Assembly: GCF_963676735.1 (NCBI RefSeq)
Contig: NZ_OY781464.1
Location: 5,179,001 to 5,243,000, forward strand
Length of the DNA: 64,000 bases
Origin: an uncultured Draconibacterium sp.
Lineage (GTDB): Bacteria; Bacteroidota; Bacteroidia; Bacteroidales; Prolixibacteraceae
Reading direction: 5' to 3'
This document shows positions 51,307 to 59,734 of this stretch, in pieces (the first letter of the stretch is position 1; each line of letters opens with the position of its first letter). Below the pieces are notes generated by a model. That model was not told the origin of the DNA and did no database searches. It saw only the letters and a list, made by a program, of their open reading frames with translations. A program made the position numbers and the translations under genes.

Positions 51307-52416
51307 TTATTTTCCCGAAAGTTCTTCGGTTAATCCATCCTGATTGATGCTGATGACCAGTTCTTTACTGGTTGTTAGTTTTGCAGTCCAGGTTTTTTCA
51401 GAAGCCCTTAAATCAATAGTAAAGCTGGTGCTTTTTTCGTTTCCTTGTGCGGCAACATTCAGGGTAGCCAAATCGTTGCAAAATGTGTTATTTTTTTTGT
51501 GGTAATCGCGTTGGGCATAATAAATATGCCAAAGCCGGCGAGTAAGCAATTCCTTTTCGGGTATCGGAAATCCTGAAATACCGGCTTCTGTATTGCTGGC
51601 AGCAAATTGTATTAGCCCCCAGCGCTCGGGATAGTGCATGTTAATTACACCCTGCGGACTCCAAACCCAGTTGTTTTCGGGAATTAATTTGCCGGTATCA
51701 TCGGTTTTGCGCAGGTATTTGCCATCAATAATATCGGTTTGCCATTGTACCCGCGAAAAATTAATTTTCCAGCTATCGCCTGCTTCGGGTTGGGCATAAG
51801 TGCCATTGTAATTTAGTGCCGAAAACGGGATGGCCATTTCAATACACCACTTTTTATCCTTGTCGTTGGGGTTGTTCAGGCTGCCGTCAATGTAAATGGC
51901 ACTTTTAAAGCCCCGGGTATTCCACTTAATATCGGGTTGCCCTCCGTTACGATAGGGCTTTGGCAGAAAAAGGTCGAACAATGTATTTTGAGCATTTACC
52001 TCAAATTCGTAATAGTTGTGGGTGCTACCATCGGGGTCAATAAAAACTTCAAAATCATTTTCGTGGTAAACAATCATGTCATTTTTACTGTAGTAGGCCC
52101 AAATATGTTCTTCTTCCAACTGGGCAAAAATGTAGAGGTTATCTTCATCCCAAAGCATTTTTACCTGTGTTTTATAGGCTGGTTCTGGTTTGTGGTTTCC
52201 TTCAATGTCAACAAATTCAGTAGTCCATGGTGCCTGGTTCCAGGCTTGCTCGTCAGCTACCCCGTCGATTAAAATATTACCCTGGCAATACGGGGCTGTA
52301 TAGGTATTGGGCAAGCTAAATAAATGGGCGTAATTTCCCCATTGCGCATGCGCTGTTTGTTTAAAAACACCGATTAAGAAAAGGGTAAAAAAGAATACAC
52401 TTCTGATGCCTCGCAT
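51307..52416 (-). CDS. Secreted carbohydrate-binding family 9-like protein
   Basis: The 369-residue protein has a signal peptide ending in AHAQ and a CBM9-like domain: ILIDGVADEQAWNQAPWTTEFVDIEG, VKMLWDEDNLYIFAQLEEEHIWA, ENDFEVFIDPDGSTHNYYEFEVNAQNTLFDLFL, WCIEMAIPFSALNY and AGDSWKINFSRVQW. CBM9 domains bind xylan or other glycans, and Bacteroidota use such stand-alone forms at the cell surface. It is upstream of and 11 bases from the putative glycoside hydrolase gene. A TATTTTTG -7 box lies at 52451-52458. Confidence 0.88.
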   Translation of the reverse strand: MRGIRSVFFFTLFLIGVFKQTAHAQWGNYAHLFSLPNTYTAPYCQGNILIDGVADEQAWNQAPWTTEFVDIEGNHKPEPAYKTQVKMLWDEDNLYIFAQLEEEHIWAYYSKNDMIVYHENDFEVFIDPDGSTHNYYEFEVNAQNTLFDLFLPKPYRNGGQPDIKWNTRGFKSAIYIDGSLNNPNDKDKKWCIEMAIPFSALNYNGTYAQPEAGDSWKINFSRVQWQTDIIDGKYLRKTDDTGKLIPENNWVWSPQGVINMHYPERWGLIQFAASNTEAGISGFPIPEKELLTRRLWHIYYAQRDYHKKNNTFCNDLATLNVAAQGNEKSTSFTIDLRASEKTWTAKLTTSKELVISINQDGLTEELSGK

Positions 52417-52450
52417 AATTTTATCCAGTATTAATGTCAGATTGTTCTGA

Positions 52451-52458
52451 CAAAAATA
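52451..52458 (-). promoter_or_regulatory. Candidate -7 box (TATTTTTG) for the CBM9-hydrolase operon
   Basis: Exact TAnnTTTG match on the minus strand, 35 bases before the CBM9 gene ATG. Confidence 0.45.
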
Positions 52459-52511
52459 TTGAAAAAATTACCAAGAGAAGCAAATCTTTTTAAAAAAATT
52501 AAAAAACGGAT

Positions 52512-52985
52512 TTAGTTTAAGTCCACATCCCGTGAAATGTATTCGCCGTAATCTTTGATGAGTGGGTCATATTTTTCGTGAAACAGTTCAGATGTAACCA
52601 TAAAATCGGCAGTTGACCGGTTTGATGCTGTTGGGATATTGTAGAGAACCGTAATTCTCAACAAGGCTTTTACATCCACATCATGAGGCTGCGGTTGCAT
52701 TGGGTCCCAAAAGAAAATTAACATGTCAATATTTCCTTCGCAAATCATGGCCCCCAGCTGCTGGTCGCCGCCAAGTGGCCCCGATTTTAACCGGGTTACG
52801 GTTGGTGGAACAGTGCCATGTTCGTTGCAGCTTGTTGCCAATGCTTCTTCAACCATTTTTCCAGTTGTTCCGGTGCAGATGAGGTCATGCTGGGCCAGTT
52901 CTTTCCAGTTGAAAGACACCCATTCCATAATATCTTTTTTGCGGTTATCGTGTGCTACGATCGCTATATTCTTTTTTCGCTTCAT
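52512..52985 (-). CDS. mgsA: Methylglyoxal synthase
   Basis: The 157-residue protein has HDNRKKDIMEWV, ICTGTTGKMV (phosphate loop), LKSGPLGGDQQLGAMI with the catalytic Asp, and LIFFWDPMQPQPHDVDVKALLRI, with the histidine/aspartate pair that completes the active site. It turns dihydroxyacetone phosphate into methylglyoxal, the start of the bypass used under phosphate limitation or sugar-phosphate stress. Length matches MgsA (152 in E. coli). A TACATTTG -7 box lies at 53036-53043. It is monocistronic. Confidence 0.95.
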   Translation of the reverse strand: MKRKKNIAIVAHDNRKKDIMEWVSFNWKELAQHDLICTGTTGKMVEEALATSCNEHGTVPPTVTRLKSGPLGGDQQLGAMICEGNIDMLIFFWDPMQPQPHDVDVKALLRITVLYNIPTASNRSTADFMVTSELFHEKYDPLIKDYGEYISRDVDLN

Positions 52986-53035
52986 TGTTTCATGTTTTGT
53001 TTCAGTAGCTTATATACTGAATATTGTTTTCGGTT

Positions 53036-53043
53036 CAAATGTA
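53036..53043 (-). promoter_or_regulatory. Candidate -7 box (TACATTTG) for mgsA
   Basis: Exact TAnnTTTG match on the minus strand, about 50 bases before the mgsA ATG. Confidence 0.45.
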
Positions 53044-53165
53044 GATTGTTTTTAAATAGGGAGACATGAGAAATATGTTTTATAACATGGATTTAGCTCA
53101 AATTTAATTTCTGACCTTATTCCCAATGGACCGCTTAACGTTTGAGTAACCTTCCGTAACGTTGA

Positions 53166-54548
53166 TTATAAAAGGCTTTTCATTTCGTCGATCATTTGCT
53201 GAGCCAACTTATCTGCTTCTTCAATTGATTTGGCCTCGGCATAAATCCGGATAATCAGTTCGGTATTCGATTTGCGCAGGTGAACCCACGATTCCGCAAA
53301 ATCAATTTTTACACCATCGCTTGTTGTAACCTCTTCGTGCGCATACTTCTCTTTCATTTTCAAAAGAATTCCATCCACATCAATTTCGGGAGTGAGTTCA
53401 ATCTTATTTTTCGATATAAAATAATCGGGGTACGTTTTTCTTAATGCTGAACATGTAAGGCCTGATTTTGCCAAATGCGTAAGGAAAAGTGCGGCTCCAA
53501 CCAGGGCATCGCGGCCACTGTGACTGGCGGGGTAAATAATTCCACCGTTCCCTTCGCCACCGATAACGGCATTTGTTTCGCGCATTTTTGCCACAACATT
53601 TACTTCGCCAACCATACCTGCAGCATAACTTTGCCCATGTTTTTCTGTTACATCGCGCAATGCCCGGCTCGACGACAGATTAGACACCGTATTGCCTGGC
53701 GTGTGGCTTAACACATAGTCGGCAACGGCTACCAGTGTATATTCTTCGTTAAACATCGAGCCATCTTCGTTAATTATTGCCAGGCGATCTACATCCGGAT
53801 CAACCACAAAGCCAACATCAACGTTACCGTTTTTTATAATGGCTGAGGTTTCTACCAGGTTTTCAGGAAGCGGCTCCGGAGTGTGTGCAAAATGCCCGGT
53901 AGGCTCGCAGTTTATTTCAACAATAGTTTTAATTCCCAGTGCATTAAATAATGCGGGCATTGCAATGCCGCCCACCGAGTTTACGGCATCAATGGCAACT
54001 GAAAAACTGGCTTTTTTAATGGCTTCTACATCCACCAAATCAAGATTTAATACGTGTTGAATATGAGTCTCGGTGTAGTCTTTTTCAACTACTGTTCCCA
54101 GGTCATCAACATTGGCAAAGTTAAAGTCTTCAGCATCGGCAAGCTCCAGAATTTTTGCTCCTTCTGCGGCATTCAAAAATTCGCCTTTGGCATTCAGTAG
54201 TTTTAATGCATTCCATTGCTTGGGGTTATGGCTTGCTGTGAGGATAATCCCGCCATCGGCCTTTTCTTCGGTAACGGCAATTTCGGTGGTTGGTGTACTT
54301 GCCAAGCCAATGTTTACCACCTTGCAGCCCATTCCTGAAAGTGTTGATACAACTATAGATGCTACCATTTCGCCCGAAATGCGGGCATCGCGTCCAACAA
54401 CTACGGTAATTTTTTCTTTGTTTGCATTTTGTTGTGCCCAGGTGGCGTAAGCTGCGGTAAATTTAACAATGTCAAGCGGACTCAGGCCTTCGCCCGGTTT
54501 GCCGCCAATTGTGCCGCGTATTCCCGAAATTGATTTTATTAATGTCAT
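53166..54548 (-). CDS. glmM: Phosphoglucosamine mutase
   Basis: From MTLIKSISGIRGTIGGKPGE the protein is 460 residues. A TATCTTTG -7 box at 54573-54580 lies downstream of the longer ATG at 54575, which excludes that start for this promoter. The active-site phosphoserine loop is ILTASHNPKQWNALKL with Ser106, the metal loop is DPDVDRLAII, and the sugar-binding loop is GEGNGGIIYP. It converts glucosamine-6-P to glucosamine-1-P for peptidoglycan and LPS. A phosphoglucomutase/phosphomannomutase role cannot be excluded by sequence alone. Confidence 0.92.
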   Translation of the reverse strand: MTLIKSISGIRGTIGGKPGEGLSPLDIVKFTAAYATWAQQNANKEKITVVVGRDARISGEMVASIVVSTLSGMGCKVVNIGLASTPTTEIAVTEEKADGGIILTASHNPKQWNALKLLNAKGEFLNAAEGAKILELADAEDFNFANVDDLGTVVEKDYTETHIQHVLNLDLVDVEAIKKASFSVAIDAVNSVGGIAMPALFNALGIKTIVEINCEPTGHFAHTPEPLPENLVETSAIIKNGNVDVGFVVDPDVDRLAIINEDGSMFNEEYTLVAVADYVLSHTPGNTVSNLSSSRALRDVTEKHGQSYAAGMVGEVNVVAKMRETNAVIGGEGNGGIIYPASHSGRDALVGAALFLTHLAKSGLTCSALRKTYPDYFISKNKIELTPEIDVDGILLKMKEKYAHEEVTTSDGVKIDFAESWVHLRKSNTELIIRIYAEAKSIEEADKLAQQMIDEMKSLL

Positions 54549-54572
54549 AATCTGATGTTCAGTTTTGGTAAA

Positions 54573-54580
54573 CAAAGATA
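54573..54580 (-). promoter_or_regulatory. Candidate -7 box (TATCTTTG) for glmM
   Basis: Exact TAnnTTTG match on the minus strand, 25 bases before the ATG at 54548. Confidence 0.5.
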
Positions 54581-54629
54581 GAAAGTAGAAGCAAAATAAC
54601 AGGGGTGAATGGATAAGATTGTTGGTGGT

Positions 54630-55307
54630 TTAATCCAATTCTTTTAGCTCGCGGAGAGTAGATTTCAGTTTCTTGATATAATTCCCATACAGTTTTCGGA
54701 ATCCCCAACGAAGCGAAAAGAAAATGGCACTTCCTATCAGTAAAACAATAGCTATTGAAATAGCAACGGCCAAAATAAGTTTGCCGGTTTCAATATCTGC
54801 AAATTGCAGTCCTTGCAACTCGGCATTGTGGTTTAAACCTTCGTACATTCCCATGGTAAAAGCCGAGGCCATAGCCAGCAGCATAATCGCCAGAGCAAGA
54901 TAAAATAGTCGTTGATAGATGGTTAGTGTCTCGATGATCTTTTTTAAGGTGCCTTTTAAATCGCAGGCTACATCGCAATGTTTTTTAACCCGGTAATATT
55001 TTATAACAAAGTACAGAAATGTAGTTACGATGAGTATGTTTCCTAAAAACGCCAAAAAAAGCACCCATTCAGGAATGGGCATTTCGCTGTAATATTTCTC
55101 GATGGTTTCCGGCGAGAAAAACAAATCATCAAGCATAAATAAAACAATCAGCCCCAGCAAAACGGCAAATCCAATTTTTATATTGCGGTCAATACGTTCA
55201 ATAAGGCTTTTGGTGCGCTTGCCCAGCATGCTTCGTAACTGCTCCTCGTCCAGTTCTTTGCCAGGAGCCAGTTTATTCCATGTATTTTTCAGATCCTGTA
55301 AATCCAT
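54630..55307 (-). CDS. Membrane protein encoded with ECF sigma factor (anti-sigma-like, module 2)
   Basis: The 225-residue protein starts MDLQDLKNTWNKLAPGKELD and has four helices at about 45-60, 80-105, 133-153 and 174-200 with an ending rich in Lys/Leu. As in module 1 it begins two bases after the sigma gene stop, with the same LKNTWNK start. No canonical anti-sigma zinc motif is visible. It is likely to hold the sigma factor at the membrane, though proof is lacking. Confidence 0.75.
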   Translation of the reverse strand: MDLQDLKNTWNKLAPGKELDEEQLRSMLGKRTKSLIERIDRNIKIGFAVLLGLIVLFMLDDLFFSPETIEKYYSEMPIPEWVLFLAFLGNILIVTTFLYFVIKYYRVKKHCDVACDLKGTLKKIIETLTIYQRLFYLALAIMLLAMASAFTMGMYEGLNHNAELQGLQFADIETGKLILAVAISIAIVLLIGSAIFFSLRWGFRKLYGNYIKKLKSTLRELKELD

Positions 55308-55309
55308 AG

Positions 55310-55801
55310 CTACTCATCTTCAGTTAGCATCAGTTTTTTTAGCTTCTTTTTAATCCGGTTCATTTTTACGCGCACGTAGTTTTGCGTAATACCTGTTATC
55401 TCAGCAATTTCCTCGTATTTTTTATTTTCAAGGAACAGCAGCACAATCGACTTTTCAATTCCCGTTAGCTGCTGAATGGCTTTGTGCAATACTTTTATAT
55501 TCTCTTCGGTTTCGGTGTCGTACTTTTCATCTTCAATCTGAAAATTTTCGTACGTTAAACTGCTTTGGTCAGGTCTTCTTTTACTTTTTTTAAAGGTAGT
55601 AATGGCCGTGTTCAAGGCCACACGATACATCCAGGTTGATACCTTTGAGTCTCCTCGGAAATTGGGGTACGATTTCCACAATTGCGCTACAATTTCCTGA
55701 AAAAGATCGTTGCGGTCATCTTCCGTGTCGCAATAAATGTTGCAAACCTTGTGGATAATGCCCTGGTTCTTTTGAATGATGTGTAAAAATTCCTTTTCCA
55801 A
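55310..55801 (-). CDS. ECF-type RNA polymerase sigma factor (module 2)
   Basis: The 163-residue protein has region 2 (IIHKVCNIYCDTEDDRNDLFQEIVAQLW, FRGDSKVSTWMYRVALNTAITTF) and region 4 with KKYEEIAEITGITQNYVRVKMNRIKKKL. It shares about a dozen long matches with the factor at 22856-23359 and has the same gene partner layout. Likely a small-regulon stress or surface-response sigma factor. Target promoters are unknown. Confidence 0.92.
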   Translation of the reverse strand: MEKEFLHIIQKNQGIIHKVCNIYCDTEDDRNDLFQEIVAQLWKSYPNFRGDSKVSTWMYRVALNTAITTFKKSKRRPDQSSLTYENFQIEDEKYDTETEENIKVLHKAIQQLTGIEKSIVLLFLENKKYEEIAEITGITQNYVRVKMNRIKKKLKKLMLTEDE

Positions 55802-55915
55802 AATCGGATTATTAGTAACTGATAGTGCGAATAATTACATTTTTGGACAACAAACTGTGATTGTTTGTTAAAGGTAAAAGTTATTGTGGAAACAACACTA
55901 TAAATGGTGTTTGCA

Positions 55916-56845
55916 TTAAATCATTTTTAAAAACTTAATTTCTTTATCGGTAAGGAGACGCCATTTTCCGCGGGGCAGATTTTTTTTAGTTAAGCCGGCA
56001 AATAGTACACGGTCGAGTTTTTTTACGCGGTAGCCAAAGTGCTCGAAAATACGACGAACAATGCGGTTTTTTCCCGAGTGAATTTCAATCCCCACTTCGG
56101 TTTTGTCATCAGCTTTAATATAGCTAATGGCATCGGCGGCAATTGGGCCATCTTCCAATTGAATACCTTCGGCAATCATTTCCATATGGCCGCGTTCAAC
56201 GGGTTTATCGAGCGATACCTGGTACACCTTCTTTTTGTTGTGACTGGGGTGTGTCAGTTTTTTCGAGAGGTCGCCATCGTTGGTAAACAGTAACAGTCCT
56301 GTGGTATTTCGGTCGAGTCGTCCAACCGGATAAACACGCTCATCGCAGGCACCTTTCAGCAGGTCCATCACAATTTTATCGGCATGCGGGTCGTCGGTGG
56401 TTGTAACGTAATCTTTTGGTTTGTTTAAAAGGATGTACACTTTACGCTCGGCTTCAATTTTTCGCCCATCGAACCGTACTTCGTCGCCCGGCAGAACGCG
56501 TGTTCCGAGTTCGGTAACAGTTTTGCCGTTAATGGTTACCATGCCGGCACCAATAAAGGTATCGGCTTCGCGCCGCGAGCAAACACCGGCGTTGGCGATA
56601 AAACGGTTTAAGCGCATTCCTTCAGCCGAAAGTGTTTTTAGTTTTGGTCGTGGTGCACTTTCCACTTTTTTTGCCGGTTTACCAAATTTTTTCCGGGGTT
56701 TGAATTCCTTTTTGGGTTCTGATTTTTCAACTACCCGTGATTTTCCAATTCGTTTTCCTGAAGGTGCTTTCCCCGAACGTTTTGATGTGTTTCCGGATGA
56801 TTTACCTTGTGAATTGCCCCGGCTGCTGTTGTTACTCTTGCGCAT
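55916..56845 (-). CDS. rRNA pseudouridine synthase, RluB/RsuA-family, with basic N-terminal extension
   Basis: The 309-residue protein has a roughly 75-residue Ser/Lys/Arg-rich N-terminal tail (SSRGNSQGKSSGNTSKR and KKEFKPRKKFGKPAKK), then an S4 RNA-binding domain (LNRFIANAGVCSRREADTFIGAG) and the pseudouridine synthase core with the catalytic Asp in VGRLDRNTTGLLLFTND and GKNRIVRRIFEHFGY. It isomerises uridine in 23S rRNA (RluB-like) or 16S rRNA (RsuA-like); the exact site cannot be told. It is preceded by a sigma gene 115 bases upstream in transcription order (55801 is downstream) and divergent from TIGR00266. Confidence 0.9.
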   Translation of the reverse strand: MRKSNNSSRGNSQGKSSGNTSKRSGKAPSGKRIGKSRVVEKSEPKKEFKPRKKFGKPAKKVESAPRPKLKTLSAEGMRLNRFIANAGVCSRREADTFIGAGMVTINGKTVTELGTRVLPGDEVRFDGRKIEAERKVYILLNKPKDYVTTTDDPHADKIVMDLLKGACDERVYPVGRLDRNTTGLLLFTNDGDLSKKLTHPSHNKKKVYQVSLDKPVERGHMEMIAEGIQLEDGPIAADAISYIKADDKTEVGIEIHSGKNRIVRRIFEHFGYRVKKLDRVLFAGLTKKNLPRGKWRLLTDKEIKFLKMI

Positions 56846-56943
56846 TGCTAAATTATTTTGTGCAAAGATCGATAATTTTTCGGATTTGGAATTCGATTTC
56901 CCTGAATTCGCTTAATTTCGATGAATTAATAAAAAAAAAGGCT

Positions 56944-57714
56944 ATGAATTCGCATGAAATTGATTACAAAATTATTGGGCACGATGTGCAGTTGGTTGAA
57001 ATAGAGTTGGATCCGGGAGAAACCGTAATTGCTGAAGCTGGTGCCATGTTGTACATGGAAGAGGGAATAGATTTTCAGGCCCGAATGGGTGACGGCTCTA
57101 ATCCTCGCGCCGGTTTTTTTGACAAATTGTTATCGGCCGGTTCGCGCCTTATTTCTGGAGAATCATTGTTTCTCACTCATTTCTCTAACCAGGGTTGGGG
57201 GAAAAAGCATGTGGCTTTCTCGGCGCCCTATCCGGGAACAATTATTCCCCTGAATTTACCGGATTTTGGCGGGCGCATTATCGTTCAGAAAGATGCGTTT
57301 TTATGCGCAGCGCTTGGCACAAAAATTTCGATAACTTTTAACCGAAAGCTTGGCGCGGGCTTTTTTGGCGGCGAAGGCTTTATTCTGCAACAATTGGATG
57401 GCGACGGAAAAGCTTTTATCCACGCCGGCGGAACTGTAATTGAAAAACAGTTGAACAACGAAACATTGCGGGTTGATACCGGTTGTATTGTTGGCTTTGA
57501 AACATCAATTGATTACAGCATTGAACAAGCCGGAGGCTTACGCTCGATGGTATTTGGTGGCGAAGGCCTGTTTTTGGCCACGTTACGCGGCACCGGAAAA
57601 GTGTGGCTGCAAAGTATGCCCATCAGGAAATTAATTGCCGAATTATCGCCGGCAGGGGGTAACACCCGAAAAGAAGCACGCGGCGGCTTGTTGGATAACC
57701 TGTTGGAAGGGTAG
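56944..57714 (+). CDS. TIGR00266/AIM24-family protein
   Basis: The 256-residue protein starts MNSHEIDYKIIGHDVQLVEIE, preceded by an A-rich leader. It has the glycine-rich beta-helix fold of TIGR00266 (LDPGETVIAEAGAMLYMEEGI, SLFLTHFSNQGWGKKHVAF, LDGDGKAFIHAGGTVIEKQL, GEGLFLATLRGTGKVWLQSMP). The family is common in bacteria and archaea, and yeast AIM24 is mitochondrial, but its biochemical role is not settled. A perfect 11-bp hairpin between it and the convergent dGTPase gene ends both transcripts. Confidence 0.88.
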   Translation: MNSHEIDYKIIGHDVQLVEIELDPGETVIAEAGAMLYMEEGIDFQARMGDGSNPRAGFFDKLLSAGSRLISGESLFLTHFSNQGWGKKHVAFSAPYPGTIIPLNLPDFGGRIIVQKDAFLCAALGTKISITFNRKLGAGFFGGEGFILQQLDGDGKAFIHAGGTVIEKQLNNETLRVDTGCIVGFETSIDYSIEQAGGLRSMVFGGEGLFLATLRGTGKVWLQSMPIRKLIAELSPAGGNTRKEARGGLLDNLLEG

Positions 57715-57724
57715 CGAAACACAT

Positions 57725-57772
57725 AAGTTAGCAGGTGAATTGGACGAATAAACAAAGCTCGCCTGCTAACTT
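57725..57772. terminator. Bidirectional hairpin between TIGR00266 and dgt
   Basis: AAGTTAGCAGG (57725-57735) pairs perfectly with CCTGCTAACTT (57762-57772); modest T/A tails on each side. Confidence 0.7.
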
Positions 57773-57773
57773 T

Positions 57774-59090
57774 CTATACCACTCCGGGCAAACTTATTCC
57801 TTTGATTTTTCGGTAAAGGTCGAGCGCAAACACATCGGTCATTCCCGATACAAAATCAACCACCGATTGGATTTTATTGTACCTTGAATTTTCGCCCGTT
57901 TTGTATTGGTCCGGCAGTAACGAGAGAATTTTTTTACTGTACATTTCATGAGGGGCGGTGGTGGCATCGATAAACTCTTCAAGCAGCGTACCAATAATTT
58001 TGTAGCCGGCAATTTCAATTTCAACTACCGAGCGGTGCGCATAAACTTCCGAGAATGAAATTTGCTGTACTTCTTTCATAGCTTTGGCTTGTTGTTCGGG
58101 AAGCTGATCGATGAGGCTGCCGGAAAAGGTACCTGCCATTATGCTGCTGTAATTGGCTTTAAAAATATCGATACTCTGGTAAATCAGTGCCCCAATCACA
58201 TTGGCGCGCAGGTAGCTGATTTGTTCGTTTACATCGCTCACCTGCTTAAAAGTAGCTTCAAATTGTGCAATACGTTTGCTGTCAAAGAAATTTTGAAAAA
58301 GCTTACGTATCCTGTCGTAAGTTAAAATGCCCAGTTTAAAAGCATCTTCCAGATCCATAATCTGGTAGCAAATATCATCAGCGGCCTCCACCAGGTATAC
58401 CAGTGGGTGACGGGCAAAACTTCCATCTTCGCGTTGTGTTATTCCCAGTTCTCTGGCAATGTGGTAGTAGTTTTCTTTGTCCGACTGGAAAAAACCAAAT
58501 TTGGGTTTGGTAGCTTTTACCGACTCGAAGGGGTACTTTACAATACTGGCCAGCGTTGAGTAGGTAAGCGCAAAACCTCCTTCGCGCTTGCCGTTAAATT
58601 GGTGGGTTAGCGTTCTGAAAGCGTTGGCGTTTCCATCAAAAAAGGTAAAATCTTTCCATTCTCCTTCCGAGAGTTTGTTTTTGAATTTTTGGCCGGCACC
58701 TTTGGTAAAATAGTTCGAAATGGCAGCTTCGCCCGAGTGTCCAAACGGCGGATTGCCCAGGTCGTGAGCCAGGCAAGCGGTTGATACAATGGTGCCAATT
58801 TCGAGAATCAGCGGATTGTTTTGGTGGCTTGAAAGTAAATACTCGGCTAGTAAATTACCCAATGATCGGCCAACGCTGGCTACCTCGAGGCTATGGGTGA
58901 GGCGGTTGTGTACAAAAATATGCTCGGGCAGTGGAAAAACCTGGGTTTTATTCTGCATCCGGCGAAAGGGCGACGAGAAAATAATCCGGTCATAATCGCG
59001 CTGAAACTGCGTCCGGTCTTCGTTTGTTACGGGGCCTAAAGTGCCCTTGCTTCCCAATCGTTTTGGCGAAAGAAGTGTGTTCCAATCCAT
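57774..59090 (-). CDS. dgt: dGTPase (deoxyguanosinetriphosphate triphosphohydrolase)
   Basis: From MDWNTLLSPKRLGSKG the protein is 438 residues; a longer frame to 59162 lacks support. The HD-domain metal site is RLTHSLEVASVGRSLG and AHDLGNPPFGHSGE, with a further histidine/aspartate pair in PLVYLVEAADDICYQIMDLEDA. It removes triphosphate from dGTP, controlling the dNTP pool and, in some bacteria, phage defence. Length matches this subfamily (about 440). The following 640 bases to trkH hold no gene but contain several strong hairpins. Confidence 0.93.
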   Translation of the reverse strand: MDWNTLLSPKRLGSKGTLGPVTNEDRTQFQRDYDRIIFSSPFRRMQNKTQVFPLPEHIFVHNRLTHSLEVASVGRSLGNLLAEYLLSSHQNNPLILEIGTIVSTACLAHDLGNPPFGHSGEAAISNYFTKGAGQKFKNKLSEGEWKDFTFFDGNANAFRTLTHQFNGKREGGFALTYSTLASIVKYPFESVKATKPKFGFFQSDKENYYHIARELGITQREDGSFARHPLVYLVEAADDICYQIMDLEDAFKLGILTYDRIRKLFQNFFDSKRIAQFEATFKQVSDVNEQISYLRANVIGALIYQSIDIFKANYSSIMAGTFSGSLIDQLPEQQAKAMKEVQQISFSEVYAHRSVVEIEIAGYKIIGTLLEEFIDATTAPHEMYSKKILSLLPDQYKTGENSRYNKIQSVVDFVSGMTDVFALDLYRKIKGISLPGVV

Positions 59091-59245
59091 AGTCTCAAAA
59101 ATTCTTGCACGAATGTATAAGAAATTATGATTCACATGAAATTTTTGGACAAGCAAGCACATAAAATGTCATTTATCAGAAGACTCAAGACTAAAAGAAG
59201 CATGCATTTAAACGAAATAAGGTTTTGTCTTATCAGACGGATTTT

Positions 59246-59639
59246 ACTATTTGTCTTGCCACAAATAGTAAACACAAAAGTCAAGGCTGCGCCCGCTTCA
59301 CTCGGAAAAGCTACACGCCAACGGCTAAGATTCCTGAAACTCGTCGTAGCTCCTCAAACCTGCCGGCCGGCAGGCGGGCATCAGTAATCTTTTAACGCCG
59401 TCACCGCTTGTTTTCCGGATCACCGGCCAAGGCCAGGCTTCGATGTTGCTGACCTTGCATTCGAGGACGGCCTCTTTTGGTCGTTACCCGGAGTTGAAAT
59501 AAAACCTTAGTGAGAGCGGGAAGCTCCGAGTGAGCGAGGAGATCACCCGTCCGAACTTAGGTTTTATGAAGACGAAGGGGAAGGACCAAAAGCAGCCTTG
59601 AATTTTCTGCTTCATCTTTGCTTCAAGGCAAAGATGAAG
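59246..59639. repeat. Structured non-coding region with four inverted repeats
   Basis: (1) ACTATTTGT/ACAAATAGT (59246-59254, 59261-59269), perfect. (2) The 16-bp palindrome CCTGCCGGCCGGCAGG at 59359-59374. (3) CTTTTGGTC (59474-59482)/GACCAAAAG (59584-59592) enclosing ATAAAACCTTAGT (59499-59511), which pairs with 59555-59567 with one mismatch. (4) CTTCATCTTTGC (59610-59621)/GCAAAGATGAAG (59628-59639), perfect 12 bp, loop TTCAAG. None is followed by a T-run. Base composition is more GC-rich than usual for a gap here, and no coding frame is convincing. Confidence 0.8.
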
Positions 59640-59734
59640 GCCGCCGGCAGGCACAAAGTATAATCGATCCAATGGCGTTCCAAAATTATATTCCACCTTA
59701 TTTCTGAGTGGATGTGAAAATTCTTGAACTCTCC

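Noticed and set aside
53166..54575. Longer start of glmM at 54575
   Set aside because: A -7 box lies after this ATG, and family members begin at MTLIKS-like sequence.
59127..59387. 86-codon ORF between dgt and trkH
   Set aside because: It crosses the hairpins and has unbiased codons; treated as non-coding.
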